A DNA stretch of 64,000 bases from Romanomermis culicivorax (GCA_963922205.1 CAWUHX010000045.1:1-64000); one strand, 5' to 3'. Counted from the stretch's first letter, positions 10,501 to 20,340 are shown. The notes: generated by a model not told the origin, from the letters alone. Translations and numbers: made by a program.

Positions 10501-10566
10501 AGTAGTCTGAGGGCCGTTAGTTATGGCGGGTAATTTTGAGTAAAATGCGGGGTCATCAATGTCCAT
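4546..10566 (-). CDS. Ret-A Env-PR-RT-RNaseH-IN polyprotein
   Basis: This 2006-residue frame encodes, in order: a proline-rich leader (1-175); a hydrophobic signal-like segment (about 179-197); a cysteine-rich ectodomain with many N-x-S/T sites, a CCTDHC motif near 320 and a Gly-rich stretch near 685-710; one transmembrane helix (about 724-747) and a polar tail; a protease with DTGA near 855; an RT with YLDD near 1281; RNase H (QTDAS near 1428); and an integrase with an HHCC finger (about 1647-1690) and D-D-E near 1717, 1777 and 1813. The chosen Met follows the ORF call, but the frame is open upstream through the zinc knuckles to about 10970. The glycoprotein is presumably released by signal peptidase or the viral protease, which would place the enzymes on the cytosolic side. 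The same glycoprotein family is present in Ret-B. I could not assign its fusion class. Confidence 0.93.
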   Translation of the reverse strand: MDIDDPAFYSKLPAITNGPQTTLGTIMPNTHRRSDEYVLDLDVPDWWAMSPPPTPEAAKTEKSPPTIPVGYKIPRKQDTTPPTAPETPSKTGRNLLSLLHGLTPEPYEFRPRQTLLPTLISKQVQTPSHNSTSKVLQNVQISNRPPPQLKIAKRQHQKPPRQIEQSEKTQYPAASTKTLHWPLYCIFLCIIIPTSCSAQFQMCGTSLSGHSVSIPKFVSCMPPSTVDKPVQTFGKIYIPSTKPHITDAYKCSVRKRKICTNTGFFGSKGIVFDQTEMQNLTPHVCKAIVIDKEHNGQKLYETQPGFWSTNNSLSVEYTWCCTDHCTSVTNVIIEIGQIASWNGKSMTGTLGDLGSCKLTSGHCVTVDGSIIWNETAFENLCPFEYKNTHPIKLTPTHMIIEELQGAFSVKNTLFSNPNCPEIQDSILTEQGIIVQLDKSTPHRNAFLTPKTNETHTTLYDFDDFEPINAKLNYLADKIQEFEIQNFKNVWSELCRQAQRHLDLVWQILRLDATLGARAFLQRTDIIAEFTGEALTVWPCKQVNASKIFYNHKINQTCYKLLPILVGTELMFSNPEGNDLTPFSQTVDCHHMHVALYKQNNTWVSETGSPHVTNLPLEIVWNQNFSLFHFNTPAIFHDQLATISTNLLFLKQYIYKTHTLQNIVKKLVNYTAQMSLNSDTVYNMISGTGQALGNTLSGAGQGIEHVITGTTQSLTDRLNNLLKGPLQIIINLAVITVVFAGIFYLFLVLRKYFPSPKHHATNEHAYEIPSNNRHLHETIPPSFGHALLELANRRGAQTQQKYVLVDIDTPRTPAIELINQIHQSASNKPPQNVPEKHTPHIPITLNGKLMTKGMIDTGAVYSLIDSRIAQILKLDMKPPLVQAKAANNLPIHFVGTTFVTVTAQTIQETIMVHVQKDCTADILLGKNFLSRFSEYTINNQKSQVKFGNVILPCDGLEYSPLSTHGGTYLDEKLELPPRTVTEFTVPLPKSYLQVKQLEFTPKPKQNPKVHFAACISENQNSRIRISVLNTQETAQILYPGTCIGTVSCYIPKQNAPANLTPSTQNQPNRFDTFTWLKENVNLTSSDLTETEKMQLLRALSKYPTLYAKPKMDVGRTTLVSHTIDTNGSQPVRRQLYRTSPKEKQIIQAEVEQLAAAGVISQSNSPWCTNTVLVPKKDGGHRLCIDFRGLNKVTKKDTYPLPRIDEILDTLRGMKYFTSLDQSNAYYSIPIAQADREKTAFNCSAGQYQFNYLPFGLTNAPATFQRLMDVILSGLQWNTCLVYLDDVLVFADSHAQMLERLDTILARFSQAGLKLNIQKCKFCQPQVQYLGHVISQQGISPDPHKVQAIYDIPTPKSSKEVKSFLGLPSYYRRFIPNCSQVSSPLTSLLKKNSEFSWGPEQQNAFTKLKELLIHAPILQHPDFTKPFILQTDASKLGIGAILSQLDSKGQDRPIAFGSRTLKPAERNYPITELETLAVVEFVKYFCPYLFQQHVIVHTDHTAVQAVLQKENPSPRIARWGLALSCIQLDIRPKKGTANRNADAVSRFPSQTAKQSFDIEQLETPPPPEISTINSVLEAEATEQEEQQKNFAELQRTDPTVKSILAKIAQKHPLTLIKFAVHQNILFRIVGKQAKLYIPKSQVQHLIASHHDSKFTGHFAARKTLHLLRQKYFWPQMSRDIKHYCKTCHPCQTQKALRHKVHANLVPIQPTGPFDRVGVDCMGPLPLTEDGNRFIVVFIDYFTKYVEAFPTPDITAATIAKLFVTKIVCRHGSPKIIHCDRGTDFVSDLFSRITSLCNTQKIHTTPYHPIANGEVERCNQTLATRIRMYINSNHTDWDTYLPYAVFSINIHKNDSTSYPPFELLHGRQANLPSDAALNFFPTSYMVDLDDYALRVKSHFTESLSTVQKSLQKAQAHYTRQYNKHAQNIHYKAGDLILYKNHSCKQGLTPKFLPRQNGPYTVTNFMYPNVTLKHPHKNITFTVHVNETTPFYPRKATIESTSTPPQPRKP

Positions 10567-10626
10567 GAGGGGTTGGGGTTGCCTGTACTCAATGCAATTT
10601 TGAATATTACGACTTTGCTGATTTGG

Positions 10627-10858
10627 ACAATATCTGCTTGTATGACCTCTTTGCTTGCATATAAAACATTGAAAATTTGAGTAGGGTTTTGAAATGCAGT
10701 TATCAGATCTATGTCCTGTTTGGGAGCAGTGGATGCATCTACTTTTACAATCACGCGTACTGTGATTATTACGGAAACAGATTTCACATGATTTTCGGGT
10801 ACCTACTGATTTACAATTGCGAGCTACGTGTCCGATTTGTCCACACTGGAAGCATGTA
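10627..10858 (-). CDS. Ret-A nucleocapsid: four CCHC zinc knuckles
   Basis: Four successive C-x2-C-x4-H-x4-C motifs are readable: CFQCGQIGHVARNC, CEICFRNNHSTRDC, CIHCSQTGHRSDNC and CFICKQRGHTSRYC. They are in the frame of the polyprotein, not of gag, although zinc knuckles normally form the C-terminus of Gag and bind genomic RNA. Most Ty3 elements have one or two; four is a large array. The frame change falls at a run of five C residues near 10958-10962, so either a -1 frameshift or a one-base indel links gag to this domain. Confidence 0.85.
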
Positions 10859-10930
10859 GGTTGCCTGGGGGTGGTATTGTTCCTGTAAGCATTATTCCTA
10901 CTGTAAGTGTTATTACTGAAATTGTTGTAG

Positions 10931-12088
10931 CTACTCTGTTGTGGGGGTTGAGGCTTTTTGTTTGATCTGCAACTGTAAATCTTTTACTTGTTGTTCTAAC
11001 TGATGCAAAAGGTCCTGTTGGTCTGTGTTTTTGGTTAGGGAAAAGATGGGTTCCGGTTTTGGGGGTATAAATGGAAGGGTGTTAGATTTCAACTCATTTC
11101 TAAGGATTTGCTGTTCAATGTAAGCTGCTTCATCTGACATTTCTTTTAGAGTCGCGAACCTTCTATACTTAATTGCTTCCCTGATTTCGTTTTGCATGCC
11201 TTCTACAAAGAGGGGTTTTATGATCATTTCTCGTGCGTCTGTGTTAAAGTTAGGATAGGCAAGGGTTGAGAGATGTTCTAGATCAAATAAGAATTCAGTC
11301 ACTGTTTCTGATCGCTTTTGTTTTCTTTCACGTAAGAATTGTTGATGTAGCTCATTATCTCTATTGTTTGGGAAAAATGCCTGTAATGCGACTTTATACT
11401 GCTCGTATGTGTGGGGAGGGTTTTCGGAATTTGCTAAACTTTTGAATTTTGCTAACGCGGCTCCTCCTAAATGAATTTCTAAACATGCCAACTTTAACTG
11501 TACGTCTGTATCTTTCATGCCTTGGAGTGCCATGAATTGTTCTAATCTTTTGTTCCATTCACCAAAATGTTGGGTCACGCCGCCCGTGAATACTGTAGGT
11601 TTCGCGTAGAAATTGTTTGCCATGTTATTACGAATGTTTGCTGTTCTTAGATCGTCTATTAGGGTAGGGTTTACTGTATTCTGATTCAATTGTGTGCGTA
11701 GGGTACGAAAATGTTCTGAAAATAAATCGTTTATCTGCTCTCTAACGATTTCTCCTAAATGATCTTGCGTTTGGTGGGTCATTCTTGGTTTACGTTGGGT
11801 TTTCTGCTTAAATGCTTCAATTTTTGCTTCACGCTGTATTCGTTTAAATGTATCGCTTAATGTCTCGTTGGAGGGGATTTCCAGTTTGCTTTCTATGAAT
11901 ACTGTCTTACTGTAGGAAATGATTACTACTGTATTATCTAATGCTTCTAAATGCCCGGATAAGAGTACACCTGATTGGGGGCTGGGAGTTCCACTGGTTA
12001 ACGTAACGGTACGGTCACCAAAATATGTAACGACCAGATTTGGTGTGTAGCACTTTACTTGGACCAATCGGTCGATACCGCGGGGCAA
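10931..12088 (-). CDS. Ret-A Gag (capsid)
   Basis: The 385-residue frame has a Ty3-type capsid core: FGEWNKRLEQFMALQGMKDT followed by QLKLACLEIHLGGAAL and a conserved C-terminal capsid helix region. It should form the particle shell in the cytoplasm. The C-terminus is a predicted coiled-coil (LLHQLEQQVKDLQLQIKQK). The first Met lies within the 5' LTR; a later Met near 11779 (MTHQTQDHLGEIV) is a more conventional start after the leader. The zinc knuckles are not in this frame but follow in the -1 frame. Confidence 0.88.
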   Translation of the reverse strand: MPRGIDRLVQVKCYTPNLVVTYFGDRTVTLTSGTPSPQSGVLLSGHLEALDNTVVIISYSKTVFIESKLEIPSNETLSDTFKRIQREAKIEAFKQKTQRKPRMTHQTQDHLGEIVREQINDLFSEHFRTLRTQLNQNTVNPTLIDDLRTANIRNNMANNFYAKPTVFTGGVTQHFGEWNKRLEQFMALQGMKDTDVQLKLACLEIHLGGAALAKFKSLANSENPPHTYEQYKVALQAFFPNNRDNELHQQFLRERKQKRSETVTEFLFDLEHLSTLAYPNFNTDAREMIIKPLFVEGMQNEIREAIKYRRFATLKEMSDEAAYIEQQILRNELKSNTLPFIPPKPEPIFSLTKNTDQQDLLHQLEQQVKDLQLQIKQKASTPTTE

Positions 12089-12920
12089 ATACGGGACGGG
12101 GGCGCGGGCGAACGGTTACAATAAACAACGGTTAATCGACGGTCGCTTGAACGTCGACAAATAAAACGGGGGCGGCGCGGTTGCTTGCAAATAACAAAAT
12201 ACACGACACGGTTTAATTGCTTTCGAAGACGGTTGCTTGCAAATGCGGGTGAGGGGTCAAAATAAAAACGATACAAGAACAAGAATCAGAATGATCAAAA
12301 TCACGCTTTGCTTCTTCTTTTATATGGCGATTTTGGCCACTCCCTGGACGCTGCGGGAGGTCGAGCTTCTGTCCATCTTCTTCCGCCAATCGTCGTTTCC
12401 GGCTACGCTTTTTATGCTTTCTTAATTACGCCTCTCCAATGCTTTTCTGGTACCGTATGCTTTCTGTGCTTCACTTGCTTTCTACGGTGGGCTTGGCCAC
12501 ACCTCTGTGCTTCTGTGCATGCTTCCTGTATCGGTTTCTCTGTATACACATGTTTTGTGGGGCCGCCGCTACCGTTACAATCGAGACTACTGTCTGGCGG
12601 GGCTTCTACGTATTTTACTGTGTGCAGGTGTTGTTTACGATTTTTACTGGGGATTACGGTAGCTGTGGAATGTGTAGTTTAGTGTGGGTTCTAGGGGAAC
12701 AGCTGCCGTTTGTGCAAATTAATTAGGGCATCTTAATTGGGCTACCGGGGTGTGAACGGATCAAAATAAAGTACTTCACGTAATTTTGTAGGAATGTTTG
12801 GGTGTGAATCCCAGACATCCTTGAGACGATAAAATGTGAAAAATAAAATAATATCTAATAAATGTCTATTACATACAGTATGCTAAATGTTTACAGTACT
12901 GCTTTAGCAGGTACGTTACA
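12026..12920 (-). repeat. Ret-A 5' LTR
   Basis: Same length and ends as the 3' LTR, with about six differences scattered along it (for example GATACCGCGG here against GATACGGCGG in the other). In element orientation it precedes gag. The bases just inside it read TATTTTGGTGACCGTACC; a TGGTGACCGTACC primer-binding site is possible but I cannot match it to a tRNA with confidence. Confidence 0.95.
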
Positions 12921-13548
12921 GAGAAAGAATAAAAGAAGGAAGAGGTAGATGAAAAGAAGAAAAATGAATGAGAAAAGAAATGAGATGAAAAGAAACACAG
13001 AGAGAAGAAAAGGAAAAGAATTCAACAAATAGAAGATTAAATAAGTGTAAGGAAAATGAAAAACACAACAAAATTTTCGAAAAATAAAAAAAAAACTCTT
13101 GCGAAAGTGGAGATACAACTAGCTCAGCCGAAATTTTTTGAGATGTATTCCCATGAGGACATTATTTTCAAGTATGATGGATGGACATGAAAAATGAATA
13201 CACATCATAATGAATTCAAATGACAAACTATGATCAGTGCGATAAGAAAGTATCAAAAACTGATTTATGATGATATTCAGGCAAATTGATACTGACATTA
13301 TATTCAGGCAAATTGATACTGATACTGACATACACAACACTATCCCTAACATTATTTGGTCTGTGAGTTTTCTGACATGAACAGCAAACCAAGTCCAAAA
13401 TACTTGCACGGTTAAAATGTTGTATAGCACCTGTTAGAAGAAGAAATCTATGGAACGATCAAACACAGGAGATTGACAATTTATCCACAGAACGCCCCTT
13501 AGTCATTAAAGGTTTTCGGATGCCAAAATTCGGAATGTTCTAGCTTAT
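12921..13548 (+). repeat. 629-bp flank duplication, right copy (628 bp)
   Basis: This is the second copy of 2991-3619 and starts at the first base after Ret-A. After 13548 the sequence continues into the LTR piece of Ret-C, so this copy is attached to the native right flank, while the left copy is attached to the native left flank. Confidence 0.92.
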
Positions 13549-13847
13549 CCTTCTAGGAGTTGAACCCGAATACTCGAACTATTTTGCAAATAGTTTGACT
13601 GAACCAAGAACACACGTGCGGTTTTCAATTTACCAAGTGTACAAAATGCAGCTTCACTCTCTCAAAAATAACACACACCTGAAAAAACACACAACCACTC
13701 AGACAACAACACTAAAACTTTCATAATTTCACCGGCTATCGTAGCCACGCCCCCTGTTGGTCTTGACATGATCTTTTCAATTTGAACTTGCCGATCTTTT
13801 CAAAAATTGACACGTTGTTTACAACTTCACCAAAACACTCCACAACA
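13549..13847 (-). repeat. Candidate 3' LTR of Ret-C
   Basis: On the minus strand the stretch begins TGTTGTGGAG directly after a polypurine run, as a 3' LTR should. Its first 77 bases (13769-13845 on the plus strand) are repeated in the same orientation at 43302-43378. The distal end is not defined, because no matching full-length partner is present. Confidence 0.5.
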
Positions 13848-13862
13848 CTCCTCCCCATTTCG
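13848..13862 (-). promoter_or_regulatory. Candidate polypurine tract of Ret-C
   Basis: The minus-strand run AAATGGGGAGGAG immediately precedes the TGTTGTGG LTR start. Confidence 0.55.
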
Positions 13863-13874
13863 ACGTAAATTGCA

Positions 13875-16800
13875 TCAAGCGATTTGGAGGTTTTGACAGA
13901 CGAGGTTGGCAATTTGACGATATTTGATCATAATTGAGCATATAGCTCGTATCCGCAACATTTTATTCTTTCGTGATTGGCGGTGCGACCTTTCTCTTTT
14001 CCTAGTGGCAAAACTATACAAACGAAATATCAAAAATAAGACCACAAATTTCAAAAGGCACAGAACCATGAGTAATAAAACACACCAGTATTTTTGAATC
14101 AAGAATTTTAAAGATTTTTAGAGATCAAAAATAATGAAAGATTCTAATAGAAGTAAGTGAACTAATGGAAATGTGTGTAGCATTGTAACTGCACTTATGC
14201 GTTTTTCCACCAATTTTCTTTTGGCAGAAACCCTCGGCCTTTCAGCAATACCTTAAAGGGCGTTTTGCTTGATTTCGCTATGCCTGGCATAGGCATCTGG
14301 AGCACTTGAATAGTCGTCAGTGCTCGTGGAGTGAGAGCTTGCTGTGCAGCACCTAGAGAAGTTCGTATTATGGTGGTTTGAGCTTGTATCGGACTTCGTA
14401 GCAATTATCAGTGCCAGTTTCATTTGAAACTTGGACAGTATAGCTGGTTGAGTGGGCATAGTCGAACTTTTCTTTTTTTCAATTCGGCTTGTCTATCCAT
14501 CTCCATTTGATATTCTCGATGGATTTCCGGTATTGTTTGTTTATTTTCGTCAGTCATGGAATAGTTGTGCACTTTTGTATCCTTCAAACATTGCAAGATG
14601 TTTTATACAGCCATCGAATATGAGTTATCAGTAGTTTTGTAATTGAACGCTTGATGAGCATGGAAAAGGAACAACGTGAGTTGTGTTATAACGATGGCAT
14701 TTTCAGCTCCATAATATTTAAAGTAGTCACACATCCAGCTAAGAAGAACTGCCGTGAGCTCTTCTGTGCAGTGCGGATCGCGTTGTAAATATCTGGGATG
14801 AAAATATCTTGCACAATTTGTCACGAAGCTGTGGTGGCTTGTTGCAAGATTGTCGGATCAAACTGCAAATGTGCTCAATTGAAATAATTGATGATAATCA
14901 TTTCGTCGGTCTTTCACGGAAGTATTTGGGCCGTGATAGGTGCAGTAGGTACGCTAGGATACCATTTTTCGGGTAGTGTTTGTGGACATCCAAATCGTCT
15001 ATGCGGAATTTTACATTCATGAATGAATCTCTTTTTTCGTGTTTCCTCATCGATCATTTCAGTTTGTTATGAAGTAGTCGGCTCGTCTAACATTTCCTCA
15101 GAGTCAGCCATTGGAGGCTGTTGACTCTCTTTTGCTTTGATGATATATTTTTTCAATTGATCCCATTTTAGAGCACTGACCCATTCAAGTTTCTTTTGAA
15201 TATCCCTAGAGTCCTTAGGATGTTCGCATTCGTATCCTGAAAAGTACCCCTTGTGGTGATACTTTCTTGGTCATTCATTCGATGCATATTCACCATATTG
15301 ATCCTTTTGACTATCATAATCTTCATTTTCTGGATGAGTAGTAGACCGGGAGGGTCGTTTGTGACAATATTGATGACTTTTATGTTCACATTTCGGTTCA
15401 ATTTCTTTTCTTTCTTTGCTTTTTCGTTCATCTCTCAGATCGTGACACTTTTTTGACGGCCGAACATAGTTCCAATCTTCTGGATGTGCTTCGAAATAAT
15501 CTTGAATTTTTCGCAATAGTTTATGGATCACATTTCATCTTCGAAACAATGAAAATTGATATGCCCCCGTATATCACAAATTGGTTCACCGTGTTCATCA
15601 CATAATTGGTCATCTTTTATTTCAAGCATTGAAGTCCTACTGTCAGTGCTGACAGGTGTAGCGACTTCCATTTCTTGCATTTTCGGTATGTAGTGCCTCA
15701 TCTGAATTATTTGTGGTGGTATCATTTGGGAGTTGCTTTCTTCTTCTTTCGAAACATCTTTCAATGATGTCATTTTTACAAGTGCAGTTTTCGCTCTATA
15801 TTCTTCTCCTTTATCCCAATCGATATGGTAGCTACTATACGATAGGTTTTTTGATAACAGAGTAGTCGAAGTCATTGTTTTTGTCATCGGCCTTTCTGTT
15901 GTAGTATCATTTTTCAGATAGGTTTTCGGTGTTGCTTTCAAGTTGTATTACATCCATTTCCCTCGGAATTTTGGTTTTTACGACATAAGATTCTAGTGGG
16001 ACATCTTTTATTAGGGATTCTACAGCCATTGCCATTTCACTATCGAATTTGAGTTCTGTTGTAGCCTGTTTTGGCGTTTTTGTAGGGCTTTCAGTTTTGC
16101 CTAGTAACATCGCTTCTGGGAAAGCGGGAAGGTTTGAACTCATCATCAAGATATTATTTGGCGGGAATTATTGCTTCAGATTTTCTCAGTCAGCAGCATT
16201 CAGTTTCCTCATTCCATCAGTTTGTTATCAAACATTCCATTGCGTTTTATCCAGTTTTGTTTGCATATCAAATCGATTTTGATGTCTTCGCTTTTCGCAA
16301 GCAGTTTCGGAATTTCATTTTGGATGATGGTATGCAGTTTCATTTCAGAATGCCACTGACATCTACGACTATCAGCATCATACCACGAACTGCATTCATC
16401 CACTCATTATGGTTTTGTGTTGCATATAACAGTGCTAAGACCAGCGTTTGGGATATGTGGTAATCTGATTTTATATCATATAACGGCCAATTTTTGGGAT
16501 AACCATAGGCTTCGAACGGATCAGTGATGAAAAGACTAAAATCAGTTAATTTGAGCTCATCCTTAGTGACCATGTTTTGGTCGATATCAGACAAAAACAG
16601 AATTGACATCAGAGTTCCAACTTTATGATGAATGCTCGGTATGTCGTTAGAGCATAAAGCTCTGTCTATGACTTTTGTGCAAAGACTGACGTTATTGTAC
16701 CATTCAGTTCTTTCGTTGTCAGCTATCGAAGACATGTTTTGCTTATTTCCTTTTATTGTTGGTAGTTTCAACAGATGCAGTTTTTGCCCCAATGCTTTAG

Positions 16801-18154
16801 TAGAGTGTTCTACGTTTAAATGGTTGTATAGGCAAAAACACATATTTGGTACGGCATAATTGTAGAAGATGATTCTCTTCAATGCCAAAATCTCATCTCT
16901 CATGATCACATGAAGTAGACTTTTCGATAGCATCGGGTCAATGACGCTGAACACACCCTTTTTGTCACCTTCAAATTGGATGCTCGCATTATGGTATAGA
17001 TTTTGAGCAGCAGTATGGATATATTTGGGCAGTAGGAAATCGTGAGGAAAAATTGGGATGTTGTAGTACACGCTATCAACAAATCCCTAGGGACAGTATG
17101 CTAGGAAGTAGTATAATCTGGACGTCAACCATAGGAGCTAGCACAGTAGTGTGCGTTTTTTGGGCATTGGGAGAATAGAAGTCTCAGCCGTGCATGTCTT
17201 TGAGACATTTCCAATCGTTGGATTGGTCAAAACCAATAACCAACATTTTTGGTGTGGACACAAATTTGTAGAACAGGTCCAGTCATCAGGCATAGCCGCG
17301 AGAGCATCAAACAGTATCCTATGACCAGTCGGGAATCCAAGTTGTACGAGCCTAGCCACGTGAGCCACATTCTGATTCTGTATGTCCGATTTTGTCTTTT
17401 TGTGAATATACAGTTGACTCGTTGAGATCTTTTTGACATCAAAACAGAGCAACACGTGACTTCAAAAATTCTGTTTCATATGAATTGCCAACGCGTTTTT
17501 GAGATGGCCACTTTCAATGTAAGTTGGCTCACCGAGGACGTTTAGCAGTGGGGCATATACCGTTTCAACCTATCATTCGAATTCGGAATTCTGAATCATT
17601 CGCTTGATATTGTATTCTAAAAATATCATTGAAATTCAGATTAAGTATAATTGATTTTAGTTTTGCATGGAAACGTCAATCTTTGGAGTGGCAGTGTGCA
17701 AATTTTCTGGAGAAGTTACCACAGCACGAATATTTATACCAATGGATTCATATAATCTTTCCACGGGAAGAGAAACCCAGAATTTCTAATTTTTTAGAAT
17801 TTTTTTGAGGGCAGTGCAGGACTTACCATCAGCATTGAAAAATTGGTCATCCTGGCCATGCTGTTTTCATTGATACATAATATAACAATCTTGATTGTTA
17901 AACTTTTTGAACATTGGCCGTGGATTGACCAATGATGAAACCAATGTCGACGCTTGTGACATGGTCACTTCGCTTTCGCCCGTCATGATTGATTTGAATT
18001 TTGATTTGATTAGTATTGGAATACTTTGACAATACGACCACTCGGCAAGTTGCAAAAGTTGAAGAATGAAAATAAGTTGCGAAAATCTTGCTATAAAGAA
18101 TGAAGGTGTAAACTGGAGAGTTATTATCCACAATATCACATTTTTCATGCACAT
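13875..18154 (-). pseudogene. Unidentified decayed coding region downstream of Ret-C integrase
   Basis: Minus-strand frames run in series: a hydrophobic, signal-like start at 18154 (MKNVILWIITLQFTPSFFIA), a cysteine-containing piece at 17138-17455, the longest piece of 243 codons at 16340-17071, charged pieces at 15271-16149, and a final 75-codon frame at 13875-14102 with one strong transmembrane helix followed by a very basic tail (RKRERSHRQSRKNK). Stops and shifts separate them. Position between integrase and 3' LTR, with a hydrophobic start and a membrane-anchor end, is what a 3' env would give, but the middle is not recognisable as any glycoprotein and is long for one. An inserted unrelated viral-like or host gene is an alternative. 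Confidence 0.35.
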
Positions 18155-18589
18155 ATCAGAAAGTGTAAAGTTCAGATAGGGTGGGACCAGAGCAAGATAA
18201 ATCTAGGGCGCGCACATTTCTTTGTCAGAATATTCATTTCTCAAGTCGTGCTGCTTCTCAGAGAAGGTCAATTTCTTATTCGATTGGTGGTGGCTATTCG
18301 CACCAGTTTGTGACAAATCAGCATGCATTCCATTCACTCAGTCCACACAGAATTATGCACTAGCGTGTTTAGCAGGTTTTTATGATACTAGCACTTTATG
18401 CTCATTGACGAATTTTATGATTAAAATATATATGATAGATTATCACAATTTCGTTAATAAATATAAAAATAAATATGTTAGTCGAATAGTTAGGAATATA
18501 TTTACAAATCTTTCAAATCGTTTTCTAGTTTCAGAGGGCCACTGTCTTCTGATTCTAAAATTGCCAATGTCGTATGAGGCATGTATGGC

Positions 18590-20340
18590 TTAACACTTTG
18601 AAAGTGAGACTTTCTGAGATTGTCCGGGACAATCTAGTCTATCAATTGTTATAACGTTTTTTGAAATTTGAGAGTTGGCGACCACCACAAAGGGTCTGAT
18701 GAGGTCTTTATCGATTTTCATGGATTTTTTGCTGTTGATTAGCAACACTAGATCGTTTAGATCGTATTTTTGCTCTTTCACTTTTCCATCAAAATATCCT
18801 ATATGTGATTCCGAAGCAGTTTTTAGGTTTTTTGTGACTTCACTATACAACGTTAGTTGTGCCTGAGTGAAGATATATTGGTAGGCATCATAGTTTAATG
18901 GTAGCATTAGGCCATTTGGTCAATCAAAGTTGATAGCAATTCTGGGTTCGAACCCTCGCAAAAGTCGAAACAGAGAAAAGTGAGTAGCTGTGTGAGGAAC
19001 AGTGTTATAGGCAAAAGTTGCGAAAGGGAGATATCATTCCCAATTGTCAGGATCATCGGCGGTGAACTTTTTTAGTTGCGAAATCAATGGTTGGTTGAAT
19101 CTTTCGACCATGCTGTTACATTGCGGGTGATACGTAGTGGTGTTGATTTTTCGGACTTTTAGAAGATTCACAATATCTTTCATCAAATTTGAGGTGAAAC
19201 CTGCACCTTCATCTGATAGCAGATGTTTCGGGCTTCCATGCACCAAAACTACATTATTTACAAAACTTTCGACGATGGTGGCTGATTTTTGATCTGGGAT
19301 CAAATGAGCGCTTACCCACTTTGTGAGGTAGTCTTGGAAGACAATGACATACAATCTTTTCTCACGGAGTGTAGATATGTTTACAATGTCGGTTGCGATG
19401 ATTTCAAACAGATATTTTGGTTGAATCGGCAAAAGCAGTCATGGTTTTGGCAACTGTGAAGTTGTTTGTTGATAGATTTTGCACGTTTTAATTTATTTTA
19501 TTATCGATTCTTCCATCTTCAGCCATCAAAAATGTTGACGGATCATCACAATAGTGCAAGTATGATCTTGATGACTTAATATTTTCGCACCCTCAAATTG
19601 AAACAAAACACTTTTGATTAACGTAGTTGGAACTACTATTACAGAAACTGTATTAGCTTGTTTTGAAGTTTGATACAGTATGTCGTTTTTGGTATGGGAG
19701 GGAGATGAAATTGTAGAGATTTGCTTCTGCTCAAGAATTTTCAAAAGTTTCATGATGTACGGATCTTTTTTCTGGGCTTCTCAAATTTCTTCTGACTTTC
19801 CTAACATTACGAAACGTTTTTCAGGTTGCTGGGAGTCCTTTTCGATCATAGGCAATTTATCCTGAGAAAGAAGTTTGTCGTTTTCTTCTTTTTTTCAAGT
19901 CATTGATCTTGTGACAGCCATGATGGTTTTCTTCTGTTTGCTGAACATCTGTCTGAAAATTTCTTTCACTGCTCCTTCATTTGACATCATTTTTGGTTTA
20001 GAACATGGTTTGTTTCATGACAGAAAGTCAGCGCAAGCATTTTCTTTTCCTTTCAGATATTCAACACGATAATCATAGTCTTCAAGTTTCACCGTGAAGT
20101 TTTGGAGTCACGAGTTTTGATGTTTTTCTTCTTTAATTTATTGCAAAGGTTTGTGGTCCATTCTGACTGTCACCTTTTGACCGTAGAAATCAGAATGCTT
20201 CTACGATTGCAAGACATTCACGCTCAGATGTACTGTAGCGAGTTTCTACATGGCAAAGAACTCTACTATTATAGGCGATGACCCATTGATCGTTTTCATT
20301 TTATTGGTACAGAATCGCACGGATAGCAGTTGTGCTAGCA
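18590..20340 (-). pseudogene. Ret-C RNase H and integrase, decayed
   Basis: RNase H remains begin near 20340 (IQTDASTTAIRAIL, then TRYSTSERECLAIVEAF). The integrase catalytic core is open at 19034-19432 ([44 protein letters not shown]), so all three acidic residues are visible. A post-integrase domain follows at 18590-18907. The region between them has many stops and frameshifts. Closest relative in the window is Ret-D (61175-63782), which shares ERECLA and DYFTKWV-type motifs. It derives from a Ty3-type element and is not functional. Confidence 0.82.

Larger units (their letters stand above)
3620..12920 (-). mobile_element. Ret-A: intact Ty3-type LTR retroelement with internal env-like domain
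   Basis: The element is bounded by two 895-bp LTRs that begin TGTAACG and end CGTTACA and differ at about six positions, so insertion was recent. Between them, on the minus strand, are gag (10931-12088), four zinc knuckles, then a single frame for an envelope-like glycoprotein, protease, RT, RNase H and integrase. Domain order PR-RT-RH-IN and the integrase HHCC and DDE motifs place it with Ty3/gypsy (Metaviridae). The envelope-like domain before the protease is highly atypical: in errantiviruses and retroviruses env follows pol. No internal stop breaks the long frame, so the copy may be functional apart from the gag frame change. Confidence 0.93.

Noticed and set aside
18885..18960. tRNA-like sequence with A-box (TAGTTTAATGG) and B-box (GGGTTCGAACC)
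   Set aside because: The acceptor arms do not pair, the T-arm is poor, and the stretch is inside the reverse-strand integrase-to-C-terminus coding region of Ret-C, where it corresponds to ordinary codons.
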